Shown: positions 25,401-32,854 of the stretch, one piece after another
How the letters are laid out: every line of letters begins with the position of its first letter
Position numbering within the stretch: the stretch's first letter is position 1
Assembly (NCBI GenBank): GCA_028686735.1
Contig: JAQUBO010000019.1
Span: 1 to 33,873, forward strand
Reading direction: 5' to 3'
Length of the DNA stretch: 33,873 nt
From: Bacteroidales bacterium
GTDB lineage: Bacteria > Bacteroidota > Bacteroidia > Bacteroidales > ML635J-15
Notes under the pieces: generated by a model
What the model saw: the letters and a program-made list of their open reading frames with translations, nothing else
Database searches by the model: none
Told to the model about the DNA's origin: nothing
Position numbers and translations under genes: made by a program

Positions 25401-25417
25401 TGTATAAGAATAAATAA
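22406..25417 (+). CDS. Double receiver-domain protein with PEP synthase/PPDK-type ATP-grasp domain
   Basis: 1003 residues. Residues about 38-175 form a receiver-like domain whose phosphoacceptor position is not Asp (DLVITMLNIP). Residues about 185-332 form a second receiver with a full set of residues: Glu192/Asp193, Asp262 (GVFSDVRY), Ser296 or Ser297 and Lys315. After a helical linker, a PPDK_N/PEP-synthase ATP-binding domain begins near 445, with IGGKARG (Lys453) and AIRSSSRLED (Arg544) followed by FAGVYSTY. The C-terminal part contains GPGRWGSSD near 893 and RIDPSQGTHFFHN. I find no PEP-utiliser phosphohistidine motif (G-G-x-x-S/T-H) and no C-terminal TIM barrel, so it is not an ordinary PEP synthase. 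Possible roles include a phosphotransfer or regulatory ATP-dependent enzyme. Homologues exist in Bacteroidota as far as I recall; the function is unknown. Confidence 0.8.
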   Translation: MQDTNISNIEKKPTNKEEALEFSELDFQDTEFDQLMSKRILKILLICNNYDNFMLEEDGRIDEQIFNEYMTQGLRYPPMFIRVDTPEKAFEKLRNKDIDLVITMLNIPNENAFELSKKIKNKYKRIPIVVLTPFSREITKKIEKEDLSAIDYVFCWLGNPDIMLAIIKLIEDKMNAPHDIIEKGVQAVILVEDSIRYYSSMLPILYKIFFIQSQRASIEGANNHQQNLRMRGRPKILLATNYNDAMDLFEKYQENILGVFSDVRYKIDNAIDKQAGLKLCKKIRSMDQNIPLLLLSSESHNKALAQKIGVDFIGKYTKNFSIELRNFIVKNLHLGSFHFYCPAKGKVVCTATSLKSFQELILKISPESLEYHVSKNHITKWLNSRSLFLLARNFKHLTPKHFENIEDIRNFIYQAISNYRHNSGRGVITKFEQNTFDSYSIFSRIGDGYIGGKARGLAFTDLLIKKYKLRKKYDNVIIRIPRTAILCTDIFDEFMESNNLYDVGISNLSDDEILQHFIKAKLPNRIFTSLYSFISYTDNPIAIRSSSRLEDSHYQPFAGVYSTYMIPNIVTEKHQTLNLLTEAIKSVYASVFYKNSKAYMASTANVIDEEKMGVVLQDVCGTTYNDRFYPSFSGVARSINFYPIEPEKSEDGIVNIALGLGKHIVDGGKSLRFSPKFPANSLQLSSPDLTLRDTQKFFFALSLNPKKFIPSINEDVNIIKLEVDDAHKDNALRYIGSTYDMHSHMIKDSVMYEGKKLVTFANILKHNFFPLGEILVDFMEIGKLEMNNHIEVEFAVNLPPKGSKDKIEFSLLQIRPIIETDQDISIDLDNIDINNTILYSESALGNGVYSNIKDIIYVKTKNFNFQNNLKTVDLIDKINKEFIKDDKNYVLVGPGRWGSSDQSLGIPVKWANISEARIIVESGLTNYRIDPSQGTHFFHNLTSFKVGYFTINPFLDDGLFDEKYLDNMECVYEDDIIRHVKFDNELKIEINGKTSKGVVYKNK

Positions 25418-25426
25418 ATATCGAAA

Positions 25427-25457
25427 TTTGCATATTGATATTATTGATATATTTTTG
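25427..25457 (+). promoter_or_regulatory. Promoter of the glycosyltransferase pair
   Basis: TTTG (25427-25430), 19 bp, TATTTTTG (25450-25457): an exact consensus match. Transcription would begin near 25463, downstream of the first ATG of the frame (25435). The gene must then start at 25483. Confidence 0.65.
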
Positions 25458-25482
25458 CACTCCGATATGTAATAAACTGCAA

Positions 25483-26709
25483 ATGATAAATATTCTCTAT
25501 ATTTCTTATGATGGGATGACCGATCCGCTGGGTGAGTCGCAGGTAATACCATATTTAAAAGAACTTAGTAAAAATGAGATTAAGATAACAATACTCTCTG
25601 CCGAAAAACAAGCACCTTTTGAAGCAAGAAAAAACTACATAAATAACATCTTAAAAGACTCTAATATTGATTGGTTTCCAATTAAATACACAAAAAAACC
25701 GCCAATTATTTCAACAGTCATTGACATTAGAAAAATATATAAAAAAGCGGTGCAAATTTATCATAAAACTAAGTTTGATATTGTTCATTGCAGATCGTAT
25801 ATCGCAGCTCATACAGGATTAATACTAAAACAAAAGTATGGTGTAAAATTTATTTTCGACATGCGGGGATTTTATGCAGATGAGCGAGTTGATGGTAATT
25901 TATGGCCACAATCAAACCCAATTTATAAACAGGTTTATAAGTATTTTAAAAACAAAGAAAAATCTTTTTTAAAAAATGCAGACTATACAATTAGTCTTAC
26001 TTATGCAGGAAAAGATATTATTAATAATAAATTTGGTTTTCCTAATATTCCTATCAAAGTAATTCCGTGTTGTGCAGATACAGATTTATTTGATTATAAA
26101 AACATTGAAACCACTACACAAGAAAAATTGCAAACAGACCTAAATATTGACAAAAACGACTTTGTATTATCGTATCTTGGGTCTTTGGGAACATGGTATA
26201 TGACTGAGGAAATGATAAAACTATTTGTAATCTTATTAAAATACAAACCCAAGGCTAAACTTCTTATAATTACAAAAGATAATTACGATTTAATACTAGA
26301 ACTAGCAAAAAAACACAAAATAGATCCAAAACATTTAATTATACGTTCGGCAAATCGATTAGAAGTACCTCTTATGCTTTCCCTCAGCCATGTGTCTATC
26401 TTTTTTATTAAGCCTGTTTTTAGTAAAAAAGCTTCGTCGCCAACCAAATTAGCCGAAATATTAGGTATGGGCATACCTATTATTTGTAATGCTAATGTTG
26501 GTGATATTGATAAATTTGTACCTGAAAACAATTTAGGAGTTATGATAGATTCTTTTGATACAGAAGCATTAAATAAAACATGTAAAGAGATAGACAATTT
26601 AACCAAAATTAATAAAAAACATTTAAGGACTGTTGCAGTGGACTTGTTTTCGCTCGACAAAGGCGTAAAAGAATATCTTAGCGTTTATAAAAATTTAATG
26701 AGCAAATGA
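25483..26709 (+). CDS. Glycosyltransferase, GT4-like (GT-B fold)
   Basis: 408 residues from the ATG at 25483; the upstream in-frame ATG at 25435 lies within the promoter. The N-terminus MINILYISYDGMTDPLGESQ is a typical GT-B opening with a donor/acceptor loop, followed by FDIVHCRSYIAA and FDMRGFYADERVDG. The C-terminal nucleotide-sugar half has LSYLGSLGTWY and the EX7E-type segment SPTKLAEILGMGIPIICN. It presumably transfers a sugar from a nucleotide donor onto a surface polysaccharide or lipid-linked acceptor in the cytoplasm. It overlaps the next glycosyltransferase by 4 nt (ATGA). No flippase, polymerase or sugar-nucleotide gene is nearby, so the product is unknown. Confidence 0.88.
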   Translation: MINILYISYDGMTDPLGESQVIPYLKELSKNEIKITILSAEKQAPFEARKNYINNILKDSNIDWFPIKYTKKPPIISTVIDIRKIYKKAVQIYHKTKFDIVHCRSYIAAHTGLILKQKYGVKFIFDMRGFYADERVDGNLWPQSNPIYKQVYKYFKNKEKSFLKNADYTISLTYAGKDIINNKFGFPNIPIKVIPCCADTDLFDYKNIETTTQEKLQTDLNIDKNDFVLSYLGSLGTWYMTEEMIKLFVILLKYKPKAKLLIITKDNYDLILELAKKHKIDPKHLIIRSANRLEVPLMLSLSHVSIFFIKPVFSKKASSPTKLAEILGMGIPIICNANVGDIDKFVPENNLGVMIDSFDTEALNKTCKEIDNLTKINKKHLRTVAVDLFSLDKGVKEYLSVYKNLMSK

Positions 26710-27806
26710 AAAAAATACTTGCAATTGTTCAACATCGAAAAGACAGATCGCCTGGGCAAAGATTTAGGTTTGAGCATTATATTCCAATTCTTGAAAAGAA
26801 TGGCTATGAAATAATATTTTCAAATATCATTAACGAAAAAGATGATAAGGTTTTTTACTCGAAAAAAAAATATTTAAGAAAACTTTTAATAGTAATTAAG
26901 GCATTTATACATAGGTTAAAAGATATTAAAACCGCAAAACAATGTGATGTTATTTTTATTTATCGCGAAGCATTTATGCTTGGTGCTACATATTTTGAAA
27001 AACGTTTGGCAAAATTAGATGTGCCAATAATTTTTGATTTTGATGATTCGATATGGTTAAATGACACTAGTGAAGGGAATCAAAATTTGGCATGGCTCAA
27101 AAAACCACAAAAAACAGCCAAAATTTGTAAACTCAGCGATTTAGTGATAGTTGGGAATACATATCTTGCTAATTATGCGAAAATACATAATCCGAATGTT
27201 GAAATAATTCCTACAACAATAAATACTAATTATCACAAATGCACAGATACTAAAAAAGATACAAATCGTATATGTATAGGCTGGACAGGAACAAGTACAA
27301 CCCTTAAACACTATTATACAGCAATTCCTGTTTTAGAAAGAATAAAAGAAAAATATGGAGAGAGGGTTTATTTTAAAATAATTGTAAATTCTAACAATTG
27401 GACTCAAAACATTGATGTAGAACTCATTAATTGGAGCAAAGAACGAGAAATAGATGACTTATGCGAATTTGACATTGGCATTATGCCTTTACCAGATGAT
27501 GAGTGGAGCAAAGGAAAGTGCGGTTTTAAAGGGCTACAATGCATGGCTCTTGGTATTCCGGTTGTAATGTCGCAAGTTGGTGTCAACACCAAAATCATTA
27601 AAAATGGACATAACGGTTATTTAGCCAAACAAGAAAAAGAATGGTTTAATTATTTATGTAAACTAATAGACTCAGCCGAATTACGAGAAACGATTGGAAA
27701 TGCTGGAAAAAAGACTGTACAAGAAGAATATTCCGTTCATATTTGGGAAAAACGAGTTTTAAAATTATTTAAAAGCCCATTACAAATAAGTAAGGATAGT
27801 AAGTGA
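26706..27806 (+). CDS. Glycosyltransferase, GT-B fold
   Basis: 366 residues. It begins MKKILAIVQHRKDRSPGQRF, an arrangement seen in Bacteroidota GT-B glycosyltransferases (the SPGQRFR segment). Mid-protein features are IIFDFDDSIWL, IVGNTYLANYA and IGWTGTSTTLKHY. The C-terminal donor-binding region is KCGFKGLQCMALGIPVVMS, with late Glu residues in place of the classic GT4 EX7E. It is translationally coupled to the preceding glycosyltransferase by an ATGA overlap, so the two likely add successive sugars to the same acceptor. It is convergent with purQ, 36 nt apart, with no obvious terminator between them. Confidence 0.85.
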   Translation: MKKILAIVQHRKDRSPGQRFRFEHYIPILEKNGYEIIFSNIINEKDDKVFYSKKKYLRKLLIVIKAFIHRLKDIKTAKQCDVIFIYREAFMLGATYFEKRLAKLDVPIIFDFDDSIWLNDTSEGNQNLAWLKKPQKTAKICKLSDLVIVGNTYLANYAKIHNPNVEIIPTTINTNYHKCTDTKKDTNRICIGWTGTSTTLKHYYTAIPVLERIKEKYGERVYFKIIVNSNNWTQNIDVELINWSKEREIDDLCEFDIGIMPLPDDEWSKGKCGFKGLQCMALGIPVVMSQVGVNTKIIKNGHNGYLAKQEKEWFNYLCKLIDSAELRETIGNAGKKTVQEEYSVHIWEKRVLKLFKSPLQISKDSK

Positions 27807-27842
27807 ACTAAACTTTATCACGCATTTATTTTTGGCACATCA

Positions 27843-28541
27843 CTACTTTTCAGCACTCAAGTACATTATTATAGATTTTAAGATGGCAACTCCATGAGTA
27901 TTTTTCAATTCTGGGTCTGCTGCACGTTCGGGGTGTGGCATCATACCAAAAACATTTTTCTCTTTATTACAAACACCTGCAATATTCATAACTGAGCCAT
28001 TAGGGTTATGTTTTTCAGATAAATCACCTTTTTCGTTACAATACCTCCATATTATTTGGTCGTTTTGCACCATTTCGGCCAAACATGTTTCGGGAGCATA
28101 ATATCTACCTTCACCGTGAGCAATTGGAATTTTTATAGGTTTCTCTTTTGATGTAAATTTTGTCATTGCAGAATCCACATTTTCGGCTTTAATATATTGG
28201 TTTTTACAAATAAATTTTTGATTATTATTATGTAAAAGTGCTCCAGGCAGTAAACCTGCTTCGCATAATATTTGAAACCCGTTACATACACCAAAAACAA
28301 AACCTCCATTGTTTGCAAACTCAACCACTTTCTCCATAATAGGTGAGAATTTTGCAATTGCTCCAGAACGCAAATAATCCCCATAAGAAAAACCTCCTGG
28401 TATTGCAATTGCATCACAATTTTGCAAATCAGCATCTTTATGCCAAAGCTCAACAACCTCTTGACGAAGAATGTCTTTTAAAGCATACACCATATCATGA
28501 TCACCATTTGATCCCGGAAAAATTATTACACCAAATTTCAT
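27843..28541 (-). CDS. purQ: Phosphoribosylformylglycinamidine synthase subunit PurQ
   Basis: 232 residues from the ATG at 28541; a TTG at 28550 would add three residues and is less likely. PurQ is the glutaminase subunit that supplies ammonia to PurL in the FGAR to FGAM step of purine synthesis. Class I amidotransferase residues: nucleophile Cys86 (GVCNGFQ), His203 and Glu205 (MMPHPERA); also IPGGFSYGDYLRSG and PIAHGEGRYY. Separate PurQ in place of the large fused PurL implies that purS and a small purL exist elsewhere. From memory many Bacteroidales use the fused PurL, so this is mildly distinctive. Confidence 0.95.
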   Translation of the reverse strand: MKFGVIIFPGSNGDHDMVYALKDILRQEVVELWHKDADLQNCDAIAIPGGFSYGDYLRSGAIAKFSPIMEKVVEFANNGGFVFGVCNGFQILCEAGLLPGALLHNNNQKFICKNQYIKAENVDSAMTKFTSKEKPIKIPIAHGEGRYYAPETCLAEMVQNDQIIWRYCNEKGDLSEKHNPNGSVMNIAGVCNKEKNVFGMMPHPERAADPELKNTHGVAILKSIIMYLSAEK

Positions 28542-28565
28542 TTTTGACAATTTTTAAATTTTGTT

Positions 28566-28573
28566 CAAAGATA
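28566..28573 (-). promoter_or_regulatory. -7 element of purQ
   Basis: Minus-strand TATCTTTG, exact TAnnTTTG, 24 bp upstream of the ATG at 28541. A TTG at 28600-28598 lies 24 bp farther up, just outside the usual 17-23 bp spacing. Confidence 0.45.
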
Positions 28574-28605
28574 GAACTATTGATTACAATAATAAAACAA
28601 TGACT

Positions 28606-28633
28606 AAAAAAAATGCCGACAAAATTGTCGGCA
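28606..28633 (-). terminator. Rho-independent terminator of the coiled-coil protein gene
   Basis: Inverted repeat TGCCGAC (28614-28620) and GTCGGCA (28627-28633) with a 6-nt AAAATT loop. On the minus strand it is followed by eight T (28613-28606). It begins 6 bp after the stop of the minus-strand gene ending at 28640 and separates it from purQ. Confidence 0.9.
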
Positions 28634-28639
28634 AGATTA

Positions 28640-29305
28640 TTATTTAATCTTTGTTCCTTCTTTTCTTAGAGTTTTAAACGCTTCTTGCTTTTCTTTTAAT
28701 TTCCCAGAAAGAGTTTCAATTTCTTTTGACAATTTTTCGATGTCTTTTTCGTTTTTTTCTATCTGTTTTTTATAGTCTTTGTTTTCTTGTTCTAAATCCT
28801 CTTTACTGCTAACAACTTTTTCGTAATCCTTAGTAAATTTATCAAGCTCTTTTTCTTCACTTTTTACAATTTCAGAAAAAGCTTGTTCGGTAAGATTAAA
28901 TGCAAAATTCTTAACAATTTCACTTGCTCTAACATATTGTGTTGGGTGTGTTGCCGAAGTTAAATACGCACCACCAAGATCAAAAGCCACATTTACCTCA
29001 ATGTCCCCATTTTTAAATTCTTTTACAGTGCCATAAACATCAATTGTGTTTTCGCTTATTGTACTTATAATTAAATCATCACCAAATAAAACTCCTTTAC
29101 TTGTTTTTACTTTTCCCTTATATGACTTTAATAAACTTTTTAACTCCTTTTCAACTGCCTTTGCATCAGAGTAATAAACCATAGTTGTTAAGGCACTTCT
29201 ATTGTCCTTATGCATTTTAGCTGTTGTTTCTTGTACAGTTATTTTTTGCGAAAACAGTGCACTTGTTAAAAACAACATAATCAACGATAAAACTATATTT
29301 TTCAT
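28640..29305 (-). CDS. Secreted periplasmic coiled-coil protein, function unknown
   Basis: 221 residues. Residues 1-20 form a signal peptide (MKNIVLSLIMLFLTSALFSQ) with a likely cut after SALFS or FSQ. The middle (about 30-140) is a mixed domain with VYYSDAKAVEKELKSLLK and a strand-rich VKEFKNGDIEVNVAFDLGG. Residues about 145-221 are a strongly charged Glu/Lys coiled coil, ending KTLRKEGTKIK. The pattern recalls uncharacterised Bacteroidota exported proteins with an acidic/basic helical tail. It is monocistronic: its own terminator follows, and an ECF sigma factor is divergent upstream, but no regulatory link is evident. Confidence 0.8.
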   Translation of the reverse strand: MKNIVLSLIMLFLTSALFSQKITVQETTAKMHKDNRSALTTMVYYSDAKAVEKELKSLLKSYKGKVKTSKGVLFGDDLIISTISENTIDVYGTVKEFKNGDIEVNVAFDLGGAYLTSATHPTQYVRASEIVKNFAFNLTEQAFSEIVKSEEKELDKFTKDYEKVVSSKEDLEQENKDYKKQIEKNEKDIEKLSKEIETLSGKLKEKQEAFKTLRKEGTKIK

Positions 29306-29428
29306 AATAAATAAATTTAAAATTCTGTGTAAACTTACTAAATATAATAAAACAAAACTAATAATATTGAAATTTTATTATTGTTTACAAGGGTATTATA
29401 ATCCACTAGTGGTTTTATTTTCATAACC

Positions 29429-29455
29429 TGTAACTTTTGCGTATAATTGTTCGTC
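29429..29455 (+). promoter_or_regulatory. Probable ECF-sigma autoregulatory promoter
   Basis: TGTAAC (29429-29434), 17 bp, CGTC (29452-29455). An AAC-containing -35 with a CGTC-type -10 is the general ECF promoter form, and it lies immediately upstream of an ECF sigma gene, where autoregulation is common. The predicted transcript would start near 29461, just before the ATG at 29468. Confidence 0.5.
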
Positions 29456-29467
29456 AAACTAGCAATA

Positions 29468-29962
29468 ATGAAAATCAAAGAATACAATATCATAGTTGAT
29501 AAGCATGCTGATGGACTTTATAGGTTTATATTGAGTAATATCAGAAATGAGTTTAAAGCCCAAGATATTGTACAGGATAGCTTTGAGAAGTTGTGGATAA
29601 ATTATGAATCTGTTGATTTTGTAAAAGGCAAATCCTTTCTTTTTAAAACGGCTTATAATAGAATGATAGACATAATAAGACGAGATAAACACATAACAAA
29701 CTCCGATGAAATTACTGATCGTCATGCAAGTAACGAATTTGATTATAAACAGCTTGAACTCAGAGAGATTATAAACAATGCACTTGAAAAATTAAACGAA
29801 ATTCAACGTTCTGTCATTTTATTAAGAGATTATGAAGGATACACTTACGAAGAAATTGGTCAAATAACTGAACTAAGCGAATCGCAAGTTAAGGTTTATA
29901 TTTTCCGTGCACGTCAGCATTTAAAAAAACACATCGGGGAATTTGAGGAGATAATTAAATGA
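29468..29962 (+). CDS. RNA polymerase ECF-type sigma factor
   Basis: 164 residues from the ATG at 29468. The frame opens at a TTG at 29447, but that lies inside the putative ECF promoter. Sigma region 2 (about 10-75) shows AQDIVQDSFEKLW and FLFKTAYNRMIDIIRR. Region 4 (about 105-157) has LNEIQRSVILLRDYEGYTYE and the helix-turn-helix LSESQVKVYIFRARQHLKKH. Regions 1.1 and 3 are absent, as in all ECF factors. It overlaps the next gene by 4 nt (ATGA), the usual sigma/anti-sigma arrangement. It directs RNA polymerase to a regulon that is unknown here. The sequence does not look like a FecI-type factor with a FecR partner. Confidence 0.93.
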   Translation: MKIKEYNIIVDKHADGLYRFILSNIRNEFKAQDIVQDSFEKLWINYESVDFVKGKSFLFKTAYNRMIDIIRRDKHITNSDEITDRHASNEFDYKQLELREIINNALEKLNEIQRSVILLRDYEGYTYEEIGQITELSESQVKVYIFRARQHLKKHIGEFEEIIK

Positions 29963-30900
29963 AAGACACTATAAACATAAATAATTACGAAGTTTTTTGG
30001 ATTGATTATCTGGATGGAAATTTAACAATATATCAAGAGAACGAGCTTATGAAGTTTCTTGAGAAAAACCCTTCAATTGCAAATAATTTAATTGATGTAC
30101 AAAATTTCAAACTGCCTATTTATAAAAAAGAGTATCCTAAAAAATCCAGCCTATATAATAAAAATCAAATCGAAAATCTATTAATAGCAAAAATCGAAGG
30201 TGTTATAAATAGTGAAAATGATGCGTTTATTACAAATAAGATAAAAAACGACAGCAAAATCGCCAAGCTATATTCAAACTACAGTAAGACAGTGCTCGTA
30301 CCAGACACAAACCTGGTTTTTCCAAATAAAAAATCGCTAAAAAAATCTACTCGAGTACCTTTGTTTGCATACATAAGCAGCCTAGCAGCTATGGCTTTAA
30401 TTCTTGTTATATCAATATATTTCATTAATATTTCTAACAAACCAATAAACAACGAAGTTCTAAATATATCAACAGAATTAAAACATGTAATTTACAATCA
30501 TCAAATAAAAGATACTATCACGAATAAAAAACAAAAAACAAAAACTCCAATAAATAATGCGATTTTTCACACAAATTCATCGCTTGCCAAAGTAAAAAAA
30601 GAACCAATAAGACTTGATGTCCCAAGCAGATTGCCACTTAAAAAAGCAACAAAATTAAATTATGAAATATCGTTTTCAACAATAGATGTTATGGAGTACC
30701 GATATGATTTACCACATCAACAAGAACAAAATCAAATTGTTGAATATACAATTGAATATAAAAAATCTAAAAACGAAAACAAGTTTGTAACTGGGTTAAA
30801 AAATATTATAAATTTTAGGCAAAAAGTCAATATAGTCGAAAGGTGGGAAAATATCAAAAAGAAAAAAGAGGAGTTTTTGTACACAAGTTTGGAAAAATAA
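29959..30900 (+). CDS. Probable membrane anti-sigma factor
   Basis: 313 residues. The N-terminal cytoplasmic part opens NYEVFWIDYLDGNLT, a pattern common in Bacteroidota proteins cotranscribed with ECF sigma genes, and is predicted helical. One membrane helix lies at about 134-156 (VPLFAYISSLAAMALILVIS). The remaining 155 residues would be periplasmic: Lys- and Asn-rich, low complexity. There is no zinc-binding H-x3-C-x2-C motif and no FecR domain, so it would belong to a different anti-sigma class. The role is inferred from the ATGA overlap with the sigma gene and from topology. Confidence 0.7.
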   Translation: MKDTININNYEVFWIDYLDGNLTIYQENELMKFLEKNPSIANNLIDVQNFKLPIYKKEYPKKSSLYNKNQIENLLIAKIEGVINSENDAFITNKIKNDSKIAKLYSNYSKTVLVPDTNLVFPNKKSLKKSTRVPLFAYISSLAAMALILVISIYFINISNKPINNEVLNISTELKHVIYNHQIKDTITNKKQKTKTPINNAIFHTNSSLAKVKKEPIRLDVPSRLPLKKATKLNYEISFSTIDVMEYRYDLPHQQEQNQIVEYTIEYKKSKNENKFVTGLKNIINFRQKVNIVERWENIKKKKEEFLYTSLEK

Positions 30901-31025
30901 ACATAGATAGTCTTTGTATATAATGCAGTCCAGAACCCTTGATTTACAATTGTTTAATTATATCATCGGCAAATTTCACTCTGTTTAAAAAACAATTTTT
31001 AGCATTTATTACATCGTTATCACGA

Positions 31026-31033
31026 TAATTTTG
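31026..31033 (+). promoter_or_regulatory. -7 element upstream of the Ig-like lipoprotein gene
   Basis: TAATTTTG matches TAnnTTTG, 25 bp before the ATG at 31059. No TTTG at -33. Confidence 0.4.
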
Positions 31034-31058
31034 CATTTTTGTAAAATAATTCAAAGAA

Positions 31059-32741
31059 ATGATTCCAAAGCGCGAGATTAAAATATTATTATTAACGTTT
31101 TTGCCAATTTTGTTTTTTGCATGTGCAAAGCAAGTTGCTGTTAGTGGAGGTCCTAAAGATACCACGCCACCTGTTATGCTTGAGGCTGATCCTCCAAAGG
31201 GATCCGTAAATTTCGAGGCAAAATCCATTTATGTTAAATTTGATGAGTATGTAAAACTTAATAATTTAAATCAAAAACTAATAGTTTCTCCACCGATTGA
31301 ACAAAATCCTGTAGTTATATTAAAAGGCAAAGGGATTAAAATTTCATTAAACCCCGAACAATTACAACCAAATACAACTTATTGTCTAAATTTTAATGAT
31401 GCAATTGCTGATAATAATGAGAATAATGCTCTGCACAGTTTTGTTTATGCCTTTTCAACTGGCCCAGCAATAGACTCGTTAAGTTTTTCGGGAACGGTTA
31501 TCGACGCTTTTACAAAAAAACCTGTAGATGACGCATGGGTAATTTTACATGATGTTTTTGCAGATTCTGCCATAAAAACATACAACCCAGCGTATTTAAC
31601 AAAAGTTGACAAAGATGGAAAGTTTCTTATCCCTTTTGTTAGAGATAATGCATATCGTATTTATGCACTTAGAGATAATAATTATAATTATATGTATGAT
31701 ATCCCAGAAGAAGGTATTGCATTTATTGATAGTATTTATACGCCTATAGTTGAACAGGTTCAGATTACCGACACAGCTGGTAATGAGAAAAAAATATTAA
31801 AAAATCAACCATCAGATATTGAGCTAGTTTTATTTACCGAAAACAAACAAGCTCAATTTATAAAATCGTATAAGCGTTTAAAAGCTAATTATTTGGAGTT
31901 TGTTTTTAATACAACACAATATGAAGAATTTGAAGTAAATATACTTGAAGATAAAAATGCAATTGTTTATTCTGTTCAAAATCCCGATACGGTTAAAATT
32001 TGGCTTAAAAACGAAGAGCTCATTTCCTCAGACAAAATCGAAATATTAGTTAATTATCGTGATCCTGTTTATACTGATACTCTAAGATTAGATAGCTTGA
32101 TTTTTGAAAAGCCTGAAACATCTATACTTGATAGTTTAATATCAGTATCGGTTAATAAAATTAAAGAACCTCATAGGGAATTACGATTAATTACAAATAC
32201 TCTTGTCGATAGCATAAGTTCCAAAAAAATTAAGCTAGAAGCATTAGAAGACTCACTATTTACGGCTAAAAAGTTTAGAATTATTAAAGATAGTGTGAAT
32301 CCCTTACAACTCATAATTAAGGCTGATTTTTTGGAAAAAACTGAGTACAGGATTATTATTGAGGAAGGTTTTGTTATGAATAATAATGGGCTGTCCAATC
32401 TAAAAGACAGTTTAAGTTTTAGCACCAACTCCTCAATTGAATATGGCAATCTTTTACTAAGTTTTGAGGATAAAGAAAAAAACTATATCATACAAATACT
32501 AAAAGGAGATAAAATTATTGCAGAAGAATATTCATTAAATGGACTAGTCGAATTTTTGTACTTAAAACCTGCCAAATATCATATTAGAGCAATTGAAGAT
32601 AATAATGGGAATATGCGCTGGGATACTGGCAATTATGATAAAGGCATACAACCCGAACCCGTGTATTATTATCCGGGCGAATATGAAATTAGAGCAAACT
32701 GGAATCATGAATTGGATTGGAATCCAGTGGTGAAAAAATGA
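31059..32741 (+). CDS. Lipoprotein with bacterial Ig-like (SbsA/Big_5-type) domain
   Basis: 560 residues. Lipoprotein signal peptide with lipobox FFAC (Cys22), then the motif SGGPKDTTPPVMLEADPPKG, which marks a family found in most Bacteroidota. An Ig-like domain spans about 37-130, with strands such as IYVKFDEYVKLNN and LQPNTTYCLNFNDAIADNN. A second, carboxypeptidase-regulatory-like beta domain follows (FSGTVIDAFTKKPVDDAWV), then a long beta-rich region, ending with RAIEDNNGNMRWDTGNYD. It is probably anchored in the outer membrane facing the periplasm or surface. Function unknown; its wide conservation in the phylum suggests an envelope role. Confidence 0.88.
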   Translation: MIPKREIKILLLTFLPILFFACAKQVAVSGGPKDTTPPVMLEADPPKGSVNFEAKSIYVKFDEYVKLNNLNQKLIVSPPIEQNPVVILKGKGIKISLNPEQLQPNTTYCLNFNDAIADNNENNALHSFVYAFSTGPAIDSLSFSGTVIDAFTKKPVDDAWVILHDVFADSAIKTYNPAYLTKVDKDGKFLIPFVRDNAYRIYALRDNNYNYMYDIPEEGIAFIDSIYTPIVEQVQITDTAGNEKKILKNQPSDIELVLFTENKQAQFIKSYKRLKANYLEFVFNTTQYEEFEVNILEDKNAIVYSVQNPDTVKIWLKNEELISSDKIEILVNYRDPVYTDTLRLDSLIFEKPETSILDSLISVSVNKIKEPHRELRLITNTLVDSISSKKIKLEALEDSLFTAKKFRIIKDSVNPLQLIIKADFLEKTEYRIIIEEGFVMNNNGLSNLKDSLSFSTNSSIEYGNLLLSFEDKEKNYIIQILKGDKIIAEEYSLNGLVEFLYLKPAKYHIRAIEDNNGNMRWDTGNYDKGIQPEPVYYYPGEYEIRANWNHELDWNPVVKK

Positions 32742-32854
32742 CACCCAAAAGTTTGGTGATATGTTTGCAACTCGCATTTCTCCGCCAGTTGGCAGGTCAA
32801 CATATAACCTCGTAAGTTGTAATGTAGATAAATATTACTAAGACTTGCTATAGA

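Noticed and set aside
22406-25417. Annotating the large protein as phosphoenolpyruvate synthase
   Set aside because: Only the ATP-binding domain matches; no phosphohistidine motif or PEP/pyruvate barrel is seen.
32742-32760. CACCCAAA/TTTGGTG hairpin after the Ig-like lipoprotein
   Set aside because: It needs a bulge and a 2-nt loop and lacks a T tract, so it is not supportable as a terminator.
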